NCBI RefSeq assembly: GCF_020532625.1
Contig: NZ_JAJAUY010000053.1
Coordinates: forward strand, 1-37,738
Source: Streptomyces antimicrobicus
GTDB lineage: Bacteria; Actinomycetota; Actinomycetes; Streptomycetales; Streptomycetaceae
Length of the DNA stretch: 37,738 nucleotides
Direction: 5' to 3'
Part shown: piece by piece, positions 22,462 to 29,538 of the stretch
Layout of the letters: each line of letters opens with the position of its first letter
Numbering within the stretch: the first letter of the stretch is position 1
Program-made: the position numbers and the translations under genes
The notes under the pieces: generated by a model
The model's database searches: none
The model's input: only the letters and a program-made list of their open reading frames with translations
What the model was told of the DNA's origin: nothing

Positions 22462-23759
22462 GCGAGGGTGCCTTCCGGGGCGGCGAACTGCTGGAACGCG
22501 ATGGACTTCTCGACCTTGTAGTACTCCCGGCCGAGCAGCTCGGCGACGATGTACGCGTTGCGGTACGCCGCCATGCCCAGGTCGGGCGAGGTGATCGAGT
22601 GGTTGTGCGTCGTGCCGTTCTGCAGGAAGACGGCCCGGCCGGTGACGTCGACGCTGTAGTTGCGGGCGGCGTCGAGACGGCCGTGGCCGTCGAAGTTCAG
22701 CCGCTCGCGCACCGGGGCGAGGAACTCCGGCACCCGGTACTTGTACCCGGTCGCCAGCACCAGGCCCTCGGTGGCCAGGGTGAAGTCACGCTCCTGCTCC
22801 TCCTGGCGCAGGCCCAGCGTGTACGTGCCGGTGGTGGTGTCGTACGCGGCGCTGCCCAGGGAGGTGTTGGTCAGCAGGGTGGTCGGGACCGGCCCGGCCA
22901 TGGTGACCTTCTTCTGGTACAGCAGGTCGAAGATCGCGTTGATCAGCTCGCCGTCGATGCCCTTGAAGAGGTTCTTCTGCTGGGTCTCCAGGCGGTAGCG
23001 GGTGTCCTCGGGCAGCGCGTGGAAGTAGTCCACGTACTCCGGCGAGGTCATCTCCAGCGTGAGCTTGGTGTACTCCAGCGGGAAGAACCGCGGGGAGCGG
23101 GTGACCCAGTTGAGCCGGTAGCCGTGGCTGTCGATCTCGGACAGCAGGTCGTAGTAGATCTCGGCGGCGCTCTGGCCGGAGCCCACCAGGGTGATCGACT
23201 TCTTCCGCAGCAGCTCCGCCTTGTTCTGCACGTAGCTGGAGTTGTGCAGGAAGTCGCCGCCGAGGTCCGCGCAGGCGTCCGGGACGTACGGCGGGGTGCC
23301 GGTGCCCAGGATCAGGCGGCGGGCGCGGTGGGTGCCGCCCTGGTCGGTGTGGACCTCGTAGAGCTCGCTGCGCTCGTCGTAGGTGACCTCGGTGACCGTG
23401 GTGGAGTACAGGACGTTGTCGAGGCGGTCGGCCGCCCAGCGGCAGTAGTCGTTGTACTCGGTGCGCAGCGGGTAGAAGTTCTCCCGGATGTAGAACGAGT
23501 ACAGCCGGTCCTGGTCCTTGAGGTAGTTCAGGAACGAGAACGGCGAGGTCGGGTCGGCGAGCGTGACCAGGTCCGACATGAACGGCGTCTGGAGGTGGGC
23601 GCCGTCCAGGAACATCCCGGCGTGCCACTCGAAGTGCGGCTTCGACTCGATGAAGAGCCCGTTCAGCTCCTCGATCGGCGCGGTCAGGCAGGCGAGCCCC
23701 AGGTTGAAGGGGCCGAGGCCGACGGCGATGAAGTCGTGGGTCTCACGAGGCGAAGGCAA
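22458..23759 (-). CDS. desB: Cadaverine N-monooxygenase DesB
   Basis: The 433-aa product is a flavin N-hydroxylating monooxygenase of the lysine/ornithine N-oxygenase family; it makes N-hydroxycadaverine from cadaverine, NADPH and O2. It has the FAD site AVGLGPFNLGLACL (GxGPxN at 14-19), the NADPH site LVGSGQSAAEIYYDLL, and the late LATGYKY motif. The start is a TTG at 23759, with GGGAGA about 7 nt upstream, inside the end of desA (17-nt overlap). No ATG start is available before the FAD motif. The rare start combined with overlap may tune the DesA:DesB ratio. Confidence 0.96.
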   Translation of the reverse strand: MPSPRETHDFIAVGLGPFNLGLACLTAPIEELNGLFIESKPHFEWHAGMFLDGAHLQTPFMSDLVTLADPTSPFSFLNYLKDQDRLYSFYIRENFYPLRTEYNDYCRWAADRLDNVLYSTTVTEVTYDERSELYEVHTDQGGTHRARRLILGTGTPPYVPDACADLGGDFLHNSSYVQNKAELLRKKSITLVGSGQSAAEIYYDLLSEIDSHGYRLNWVTRSPRFFPLEYTKLTLEMTSPEYVDYFHALPEDTRYRLETQQKNLFKGIDGELINAIFDLLYQKKVTMAGPVPTTLLTNTSLGSAAYDTTTGTYTLGLRQEEQERDFTLATEGLVLATGYKYRVPEFLAPVRERLNFDGHGRLDAARNYSVDVTGRAVFLQNGTTHNHSITSPDLGMAAYRNAYIVAELLGREYYKVEKSIAFQQFAAPEGTLA

Positions 23760-25224
23760 GGGATTCTCCCAGGTACTGCTCGGCGTGTGCGGCGAGGAGG
23801 TCGAGGACGGCGGCGATGTCGGCCGTGGTGGTCTGCGGGTTGAGGAGGGTGAACTTCAGGTACTGGTCGCCGTCCACCTTGGTGCCCGCGACCACGGCCT
23901 CGCCGGAGGCGAACAGCGCCTTGCGGGCGTGCAGGTTGGCCTCGTCGACCAGGTCGGGGCGCACCTCGCCCGCGGGGACGTAGCGGAAGACCAGCGTGGA
24001 CAGCTGCGGCTGGACGACGACCTCGAAGCGCGGGTCGGCGTCGATGAGCTTCCAGCCCTCGGCGGCCAGTGCGCAGACCTCGTCGAACAGCTCGCCGATG
24101 CCGTCGGCGCCCATCACGCGCAGGGTCATCCACAGCTTGAGGGCGTCGAACCGGCGGGTGGTCTGGATGGACTTGTCCACCTGGTTGGGGATGCGCTCCT
24201 CGGCCATGCGGCGCGGGTTGAGGTAGTCCGCGTGGTAGGTGGCGTGCTGGAGGGTGTCGCGGTCGCGCACCAGGACGGCGCTGGAGGAGACCGGCTGGAA
24301 GAAGGACTTGTGGTAGTCGACCGTGACCGAGTCGGCCAGCTCGATGCCGTCCAGCAGGTGCCGGCGGGTGGGGGAGACCAGCAGTCCGCAGCCGTAGGCG
24401 GCGTCCACGTGCATCCACGCGGAGTGCTCGGCGGCCAGGCGGGCGATCTCGGGGAGCGGGTCGATGGACCCGAAGTCGGTGGTGCCGGCGGTGGCGACGA
24501 CGGCCATCGGGAAGAGGCCCTCGCGGACGCAGTTCTCCAGCTCCAGGGCGAGCACGGAGGTGTCCATCTGCTTGGTGCGGTCGACCGGGACCGGGATGAC
24601 GGCCTCGTAGCCCAGGCCCAGCATGGCGGCCGACTTCTTGACGCTGAAGTGGCTGACCTCGGAGGCGAAGATGCGGAGCTTGGGCAGGACCTCGGCCTTG
24701 GGCAGCTCGCGCTCGCTGTTCTTCATCACCAGGCGGCAGGCCTCGTCGCGGGCGAGCAGCAGGGCGTGGAAGTTGGACTGGCTGCCGCCGGAGGTGAACA
24801 CGCCGTCGGCGCCGGCGCCGAAGCCGATGCGCCCGGCGGTCCAGTCGATGAGCCGGCGCTCGATGAGGGTGCCGCCGATGGACTGGTCCCAGGTGTCGAG
24901 GGAGGAGTTGACGGCCGAGAGGACCGCCTCGCCGAGGACGGCGGGGATGACGACCGGGCAGTTGAGGTGGCCGAGGTAGCGCGGGTGGTGGAAGTAGACC
25001 GCGTCGCGCAGGTAGACCTCTTCCAGTTCGTCCAGGACCGCGGCCGGGTCGTTCAGCGGGCGGTCGAGGTCGATGCCGGCGATGACCGGGGTCAGTTCGT
25101 CGACGGATATGCCCGTGTGGGGCTTGTCGGTGGACGCCAGTTTGGCGGCCACGCGTTCGACGCCCTCGGTGACGCAACGCCGGTAGTCGTCAGCGGTCGT
25201 CTCATTGAGCAGATGCGAACGCAT
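23743..25224 (-). CDS. desA: PLP-dependent lysine decarboxylase DesA
   Basis: The 493-aa product belongs to the group II pyridoxal-phosphate decarboxylases. It converts lysine to cadaverine, the first step of desferrioxamine assembly. It has TSGGSQSNFHALL, an active-site HVDAAYG aspartate and the PLP lysine (about Lys306) in DYHKSFFQPV, all canonical. ATG 25224 with GGAGGAA upstream is the start; a TTG immediately upstream is in frame but unneeded. The promoter upstream overlaps a perfect iron box, so transcription is expected only under iron limitation. It is the first gene of desABCD. Confidence 0.97.
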   Translation of the reverse strand: MRSHLLNETTADDYRRCVTEGVERVAAKLASTDKPHTGISVDELTPVIAGIDLDRPLNDPAAVLDELEEVYLRDAVYFHHPRYLGHLNCPVVIPAVLGEAVLSAVNSSLDTWDQSIGGTLIERRLIDWTAGRIGFGAGADGVFTSGGSQSNFHALLLARDEACRLVMKNSERELPKAEVLPKLRIFASEVSHFSVKKSAAMLGLGYEAVIPVPVDRTKQMDTSVLALELENCVREGLFPMAVVATAGTTDFGSIDPLPEIARLAAEHSAWMHVDAAYGCGLLVSPTRRHLLDGIELADSVTVDYHKSFFQPVSSSAVLVRDRDTLQHATYHADYLNPRRMAEERIPNQVDKSIQTTRRFDALKLWMTLRVMGADGIGELFDEVCALAAEGWKLIDADPRFEVVVQPQLSTLVFRYVPAGEVRPDLVDEANLHARKALFASGEAVVAGTKVDGDQYLKFTLLNPQTTTADIAAVLDLLAAHAEQYLGESLAFAS

Positions 25225-25269
25225 CAACAGTTCCTCCGGGCAGGGAAGAGGTGGGGGTGACTTGCGAGG

Positions 25270-25301
25270 CTTAGGTTAGCCTAACCTAAGTTCGATTCCA
25301 A
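25270..25301 (-). promoter_or_regulatory. desA promoter with iron box (DmdR/DtxR operator)
   Basis: Positions 25270-25290 form a perfect 21-bp palindrome around C25280, with arms CTTAGGTTAG/CTAACCTAAG. It matches the Streptomyces DmdR1 iron box. On the minus strand a -35-like TTGGAA (25296-25301) and a -10-like TAACCT (25273-25278), 17 nt apart, straddle it, so the repressor would cover the -10. Confidence 0.92.
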
Positions 25302-25302
25302 A

Positions 25303-25337
25303 CGAAGAGGCCCCGGCGCGATGCCGGGGCCTCTTCG
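25303..25337 (-). terminator. 15-bp hairpin after the siderophore reductase gene
   Basis: CGAAGAGGCCCCGGC (25303-25317) and its exact complement (25323-25337) enclose the loop GCGAT, 37 nt past the reductase stop and just upstream of the desA promoter. It separates the desEF and desABCD transcripts. Confidence 0.9.
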
Positions 25338-25373
25338 TACGAAAGTGCCGTGAGGTGCGGGCGAACGGCCCCG

Positions 25374-26261
25374 CTACAGCGCGGAGTCGGGCTCCTCGCT
25401 GGGCGCCCGGCCCGCGTACGCCTCGGCGAGCAGCTGCTCCTCGCTGGCGCCGAGCCGCCAGTACCCGGTGAAACGCACCGAGCGGCGGTCGATGGAACGT
25501 TCCTGCACCAGGTGGCGGCGCACCGCCCGCACGGTGCCGGCCTCGCCCGCGATCCAGGCGTACGGGGCCTCGGCGGGCGGCAGTTCGGCCGCCCGCAGCA
25601 CGTCCAGCACCCGCTCGGTGCGGCCGGCGCCCGTGTCCTCGCGCACGATCCAGGTGATGTCCGCGCCCGCGGGCGCGGCCAGTTCCAGCCGGTCGTCCGC
25701 GTGCGGCACCTCGAACCAGGCCACGACCCGCGCGTCCCGCGGCAGCCGCTCCAGGACGGCCGCCGCCGCGGGCAGCGCGGTCTCGTCCGCGAACAGCAGC
25801 GTCAGGTCCGCGTCGGCCGGCCGCTGGAAGCGGACCGACTTGTTCTCGGCGACGGTCGGGCCGATGGCCAGGATCCGCATGCCGGGCTCCGCGCGGCCCG
25901 CCCAGTGGGCGGCCGGCGAGCCGGTCCCGTCCCCGGAGGCGTCCTCGTGCAGGACGAAGTCGATGTCGACCTCGACCGAGCCGTCGTCGGCGGTGCGCTG
26001 CTCGCGCACGGTGTACGACCGCATGACCGGCCGCTCCTCGTCCGGGACGCCCCGCCAGGCGGCGAACCAGGTGTCCTCGTCCGTGGACGGGAGCACCGTG
26101 TCCTTCCGGTGGGCCGGCGGCAGGAAGAGCGACAGGCTCTGGTCGAAGCCGCCCGAGCGGAAGCCCGCGAGGGACTCGCCGCCGAACGTGACGCGCAGGA
26201 ACGAGTGCCCGAGCCGCAGGGTGCGCACGACGTCGAGCTCGAAGAAGGCGAAGTCGGCCAT
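25374..26261 (-). CDS. desF: Siderophore-interacting FAD-dependent reductase (SIP family; DesF-like)
   Basis: The 295-aa product is a ViuB/SIP-type ferric-siderophore reductase. It has an N-terminal FAD-binding barrel with the flavin motif RSYTVRE. A C-terminal SIP/NAD(P)H domain has LLFADETALPAAAAVLERL, VVAWFEVPHADD, YAWIAGEAGTVRAVRRHL and the ending VRFTGYWRLGASEEQ. It should reduce ferrioxamine in the cytoplasm to release Fe(II). ATG 26261 lies 5 nt beyond the desE stop, so the two are one transcription unit and share its iron box. The symbol follows published use for this position; the exact role is inferred from the family. Confidence 0.92.
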   Translation of the reverse strand: MADFAFFELDVVRTLRLGHSFLRVTFGGESLAGFRSGGFDQSLSLFLPPAHRKDTVLPSTDEDTWFAAWRGVPDEERPVMRSYTVREQRTADDGSVEVDIDFVLHEDASGDGTGSPAAHWAGRAEPGMRILAIGPTVAENKSVRFQRPADADLTLLFADETALPAAAAVLERLPRDARVVAWFEVPHADDRLELAAPAGADITWIVREDTGAGRTERVLDVLRAAELPPAEAPYAWIAGEAGTVRAVRRHLVQERSIDRRSVRFTGYWRLGASEEQLLAEAYAGRAPSEEPDSAL

Positions 26262-26266
26262 GGCCG

Positions 26267-27292
26267 TCAGCTGACCTTCTTGGCCTTCTCGACCGCGGTG
26301 GCCAGGTCCTCCAGGAGCTTGGCGCACTTGTCGTAGGAGAAGATCGGCTCGGTGACGCGGGAGACGACCTGGCCCGCCTTGACGGCCGGCAGGCCCGCCC
26401 AGGTGGGCTTGCCCGCCTTGAGCTCGGCGTCCTGGAGGGTGCCGGTGCGGTTGTCCAGCATGATGATGTCGGCCGGGTACTTGCCGGCGTTCTCCCAGGA
26501 CAGCTCCTCGAAGAAGCCCTCGGCGTTCGGGGTCGGCTCGACGAAGGTCAGGCCGAGCTCCTGGAAGTACTTGGTGTCGGCGCTCATCTTCGGCACCGAG
26601 ACGTAGAACAGCTCGGCGGAGCCGGAGCCGATGAGGACCTTCAGGCCCGGGTTGGCCTTCGCGGCGGAGCGCAGGCGCTCGGCGGCCTTCTCGAAGCGCT
26701 CCTTGGCGGAGGTCACCGAGGACGCCTTGAGGTCGGCGCCCAGGGACGCGGCCAGTTCGGCGTGGCGGGCGATGGCGGCCGGGATGGTGGTGTCCGGGCC
26801 GGCGAAGAGCATGACGCTCGGCGCCATGCCCAGGATCTTGTCCTTGGACTCGGCCGGCACGTACCACGGGTCGTCCTTGACCCACATGTTGGTGACGAGC
26901 AGCTCGGGGTTCAAGGACGCGTACTTCTCGATGTTGAACTCGCCGTAGACGTTGCCGACGATCTCGACCTTGGAGATGTCCATCGAGCCGGCCTGGACGT
27001 CGGCCTTGCCGTCGGCGGTCTTCGTCGGGCCGAAAACACCCTTGACCTTGACGCCGAAGTCGTACAGGGCGGCGGCCGTTCCGACGAACGCGACGATGTT
27101 CTTCGGGGTCGACTTGGCGGTCACGTCCGTGCCGCGGTCGTCCTTGAAGCTCCAGGCCTTGCCGTCGCCGCCGCCCGAGCCCGAGCCCTCTTTCTTGCCA
27201 CCGCAGGCGGCCAGGGCGCCGCCGAGGGCGAGGGCACCGCCGGCGGCGAGGATGCCACGACGGGTGAGGAGGGTCGCTCGGGACTGGGGCAT
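26267..27292 (-). CDS. desE: Ferrioxamine-binding lipoprotein DesE
   Basis: The 341-aa product is an ABC-transporter substrate-binding protein. The signal has twin Arg11-Arg12, a hydrophobic stretch and lipobox LAAC, with Cys30 as the lipidation site. A Gly/Ser-rich tether follows. The mature part is a class III (FhuD/BtuF-like) binding fold with NIVAFVGTAAALYDFG and YGEFNIEKYASLNPELLV. It should bind ferrioxamine B/E outside the membrane and pass it to an ABC permease not encoded in this window. It lies 54 nt downstream of an iron box and is first of a desEF unit. Confidence 0.94.
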   Translation of the reverse strand: MPQSRATLLTRRGILAAGGALALGGALAACGGKKEGSGSGGGDGKAWSFKDDRGTDVTAKSTPKNIVAFVGTAAALYDFGVKVKGVFGPTKTADGKADVQAGSMDISKVEIVGNVYGEFNIEKYASLNPELLVTNMWVKDDPWYVPAESKDKILGMAPSVMLFAGPDTTIPAAIARHAELAASLGADLKASSVTSAKERFEKAAERLRSAAKANPGLKVLIGSGSAELFYVSVPKMSADTKYFQELGLTFVEPTPNAEGFFEELSWENAGKYPADIIMLDNRTGTLQDAELKAGKPTWAGLPAVKAGQVVSRVTEPIFSYDKCAKLLEDLATAVEKAKKVS

Positions 27293-27345
27293 GTCTGTGT
27301 CCGCTTTCGTGCGTTGCCGGGGCGGCTTTGAGCCGTTCGGGACGA

Positions 27346-27375
27346 AGGTTAGCCTAACCTCAGAGCGCCCGGTAA
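27346..27375 (-). promoter_or_regulatory. desE promoter with iron box
   Basis: AGGTTAGCCTAACCT (27346-27360) is a perfect 15-bp palindrome, the core of the same operator seen before desA, with less conserved flanks. A -35-like TTACCG (complement of 27370-27375) and -10-like TAACCT (27346-27351), 18 nt apart, suggest the repressor blocks the promoter. Confidence 0.88.
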
Positions 27376-27425
27376 GGGGGGCCTAAGTAACGCCCCGGCA
27401 TCGATCGCCGCACGTCGCGGAAGGT

Positions 27426-28586
27426 TCAGCCCGCGAAGCCCAGTTCGCGCGCGATGAGCATGCGCTGAACCTCGCTGGTGCCCTCGCCGATCTCCAGGAT
27501 CTTGGAATCGCGCCACATCCGGGCCACCGGGTACTCGTTCATGAAGCCGTACCCGCCGTGGATCTGCGTGGCCTCGCGGGCGTTGTCCACGGCGACCGTC
27601 GAGGAGTACAGCTTGGCGATCGCCGCCTCCTTCTTGAACGGCTCGCCGTGCACCAGCCGGGAGGCGGCGTCCCGCCAGCCGATCCGGGCCATGTGCGCCC
27701 GCATCTCCATGTCCGCCAGCTTGAACTGGACGGCCTGGTTGTCACCGATCGGGCGGCCGAACGCCTGCCGCTCCTTGGCGTACTTCACCGACTCGTCCAC
27801 ACACCCCTGCGCCAGCCCCGTCGCCAGCGCGGCGATGGCGACGCGGCCCTCGTCCAGGATCCGCAGGAACTGCGCGTACCCGCGGCCCTCCTCGCCGACC
27901 AGGTTGGCCAGCGGCACCCGGACGCCGTCGAACGACAGCTCGCGGGTGTCGGAGGCGTTCCAGCCCACCTTCGAGTACGGCGCCGCCACCGTGAAGCCGG
28001 GGGTGCCCGAGGGCACGATGATCGAGGAGATCTCCGGGCGGCCGTCGGCCTTGCGGCCGGTCACGGCGGTGACGGTGACCAGACCGGTGATGTCGGTGCC
28101 GGAGTTGGTGATGAAGCACTTCGAGCCGTTGATCACCCACTCGTCGCCGTCCTTGACGGCGGTGGTGCGGGTCCCGCCGGCGTCGCTGCCCGCGCCCGGC
28201 TCGGTCAGCCCGAACGCGCCGAGCATCTCGCCCGAGCACAGCTTGGGCAGCCACTGCTGCTTCTGCTCCTCGGTGCCGAAACGGTACAGCGGCATGGCGC
28301 CCAGGGAGACGCCGGCCTCCAGGGTGATGGCCACCGAGGAGTCGACCCGGGCGAGCTCCTCCAGGGCGATGCCGAGCGCCAGGTAGTCGCCGCCCATGCC
28401 GCCGTACTCCTCGGGGAACGGCAGGCCGAACAGGCCCATGCGGCCCATCTCGCGGACGATCTCGTAGGGGAACTCGTGGCGCTCGTAGAAGTCGCCGATC
28501 TTCGGGGCGACGACGTCGTGCGCGAACTCCTCCACGGTGCGGCGGAGTTCCTCGTGCTCGGGGGTGAGCCGGTGGTCGAGGGACAT
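27426..28586 (-). CDS. acdH: Acyl-CoA dehydrogenase AcdH (short/branched-chain type)
   Basis: The 386-aa product has the normal ACAD fold, with FGLTEPGAGSDAGGTRT and CFITNSGTDITG in the FAD/substrate region and QIHGGYGFMNEYPVARMWRD near the end. The catalytic base is at the usual C-terminal position, Glu368 in LEIGEGTSEVQRM. Isovaleryl-CoA dehydrogenase proper has Ala here and uses an earlier Glu. This enzyme therefore fits the broad AcdH group known from S. coelicolor and S. avermitilis for branched-chain acyl-CoA. ATG 28586 is 7 nt after the HMG-CoA lyase stop. It is the last gene of the liu-type operon. No strong terminator separates it from desE. Confidence 0.94.
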   Translation of the reverse strand: MSLDHRLTPEHEELRRTVEEFAHDVVAPKIGDFYERHEFPYEIVREMGRMGLFGLPFPEEYGGMGGDYLALGIALEELARVDSSVAITLEAGVSLGAMPLYRFGTEEQKQQWLPKLCSGEMLGAFGLTEPGAGSDAGGTRTTAVKDGDEWVINGSKCFITNSGTDITGLVTVTAVTGRKADGRPEISSIIVPSGTPGFTVAAPYSKVGWNASDTRELSFDGVRVPLANLVGEEGRGYAQFLRILDEGRVAIAALATGLAQGCVDESVKYAKERQAFGRPIGDNQAVQFKLADMEMRAHMARIGWRDAASRLVHGEPFKKEAAIAKLYSSTVAVDNAREATQIHGGYGFMNEYPVARMWRDSKILEIGEGTSEVQRMLIARELGFAG

Positions 28587-28593
28587 GAGGGGA

Positions 28594-29538
28594 CTACTCC
28601 TTGGGGGAGAGGGCGCGGACGGTACGGGAGGGGCTGGGCCGGCCCAGCCGTTCGGCCATCCACACGCTCGTGGCGGTGAGGGCGGCCAGGTCGACCCCGG
28701 TCTCGATGCCGAGGCCGTCGAGCATCCACACCAGGTCCTCGGTGGCGAGGTTGCCGGTGGCGCTCTTGGCGTACGGGCAGCCGCCGAGACCGCCCGCGGA
28801 GGCGTCGACGGTGGTCACCCCGTGCTGGAGGGCGGCCAGGGTGTTCGACAGGGCCTGGCCGTAGGTGTCGTGGAAGTGCACGCCGATGCGGTCGGTGGTG
28901 ACGCCCTGCTGGTCGAGCGCGGCCAGGAGGGTCCGCACGTGCCCGGGAGTGGCGACGCCGATGGTGTCGCCCAGGCTCAGTTCGTCGCAGCCGAGGTCGA
29001 GCAGTGCCTTGGCGACGCGGACCACCTGGTCGACCGGGACCGGGCCCTCCCACGGGTCGCCGAAGCACATCGACAGGTAGCCGCGCACGTGCACGGGTCC
29101 GTCGGCGGCTGCCTTCGCACGCGCCACCACCGGCTCGAACATGGCGAGCGACTCGGCCACCGTCCGGTTGAGGTTGCGGGCGGCGAAGGTCTCGGTGGCC
29201 GAGCCGAAGACCGCGATCCGGGTGGCGCCGAGCGCCAGCGCCCGCTCCAGACCGCGCTCGTTGGGCACCAGCACCGGCAGGGCCACGTGCCCGAGGTCCC
29301 TCAGCCGAGGCATCAGCTCCTCGGCGTCCGCCAGCTGGGGCACCCACTTGGGGTGGACGAAGCTGGTGGCCTCGATCGTGGTCAGGCCGGCGGCGGCCAG
29401 CCGGTGGATGAACTCCGCCTTCACCTCGGTCGGCACCGCGGACTTCTCGTTCTGCAGGCCGTCGCGGGCGCCGACCTCGTGGATCCGCACCCGGGCCGGC
29501 AGCCCGTCCGCGGGCACCGTCATGGGCAGGCCGGTCAT
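28594..29538 (-). CDS. Hydroxymethylglutaryl-CoA lyase
   Basis: The 314-aa TIM-barrel enzyme splits HMG-CoA to acetyl-CoA and acetoacetate, the last step of leucine degradation. It has the substrate-binding opening EVGARDGLQNE, metal-site GVHFHDTYGQAL and the signature GLGGCPYAKSATGN with its catalytic Cys. It is full length for bacterial enzymes. ATG 29538 overlaps the carboxylase stop by 4 nt (ATGA), so it is translationally coupled to the upstream gene. Confidence 0.96.
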   Translation of the reverse strand: MTGLPMTVPADGLPARVRIHEVGARDGLQNEKSAVPTEVKAEFIHRLAAAGLTTIEATSFVHPKWVPQLADAEELMPRLRDLGHVALPVLVPNERGLERALALGATRIAVFGSATETFAARNLNRTVAESLAMFEPVVARAKAAADGPVHVRGYLSMCFGDPWEGPVPVDQVVRVAKALLDLGCDELSLGDTIGVATPGHVRTLLAALDQQGVTTDRIGVHFHDTYGQALSNTLAALQHGVTTVDASAGGLGGCPYAKSATGNLATEDLVWMLDGLGIETGVDLAALTATSVWMAERLGRPSPSRTVRALSPKE

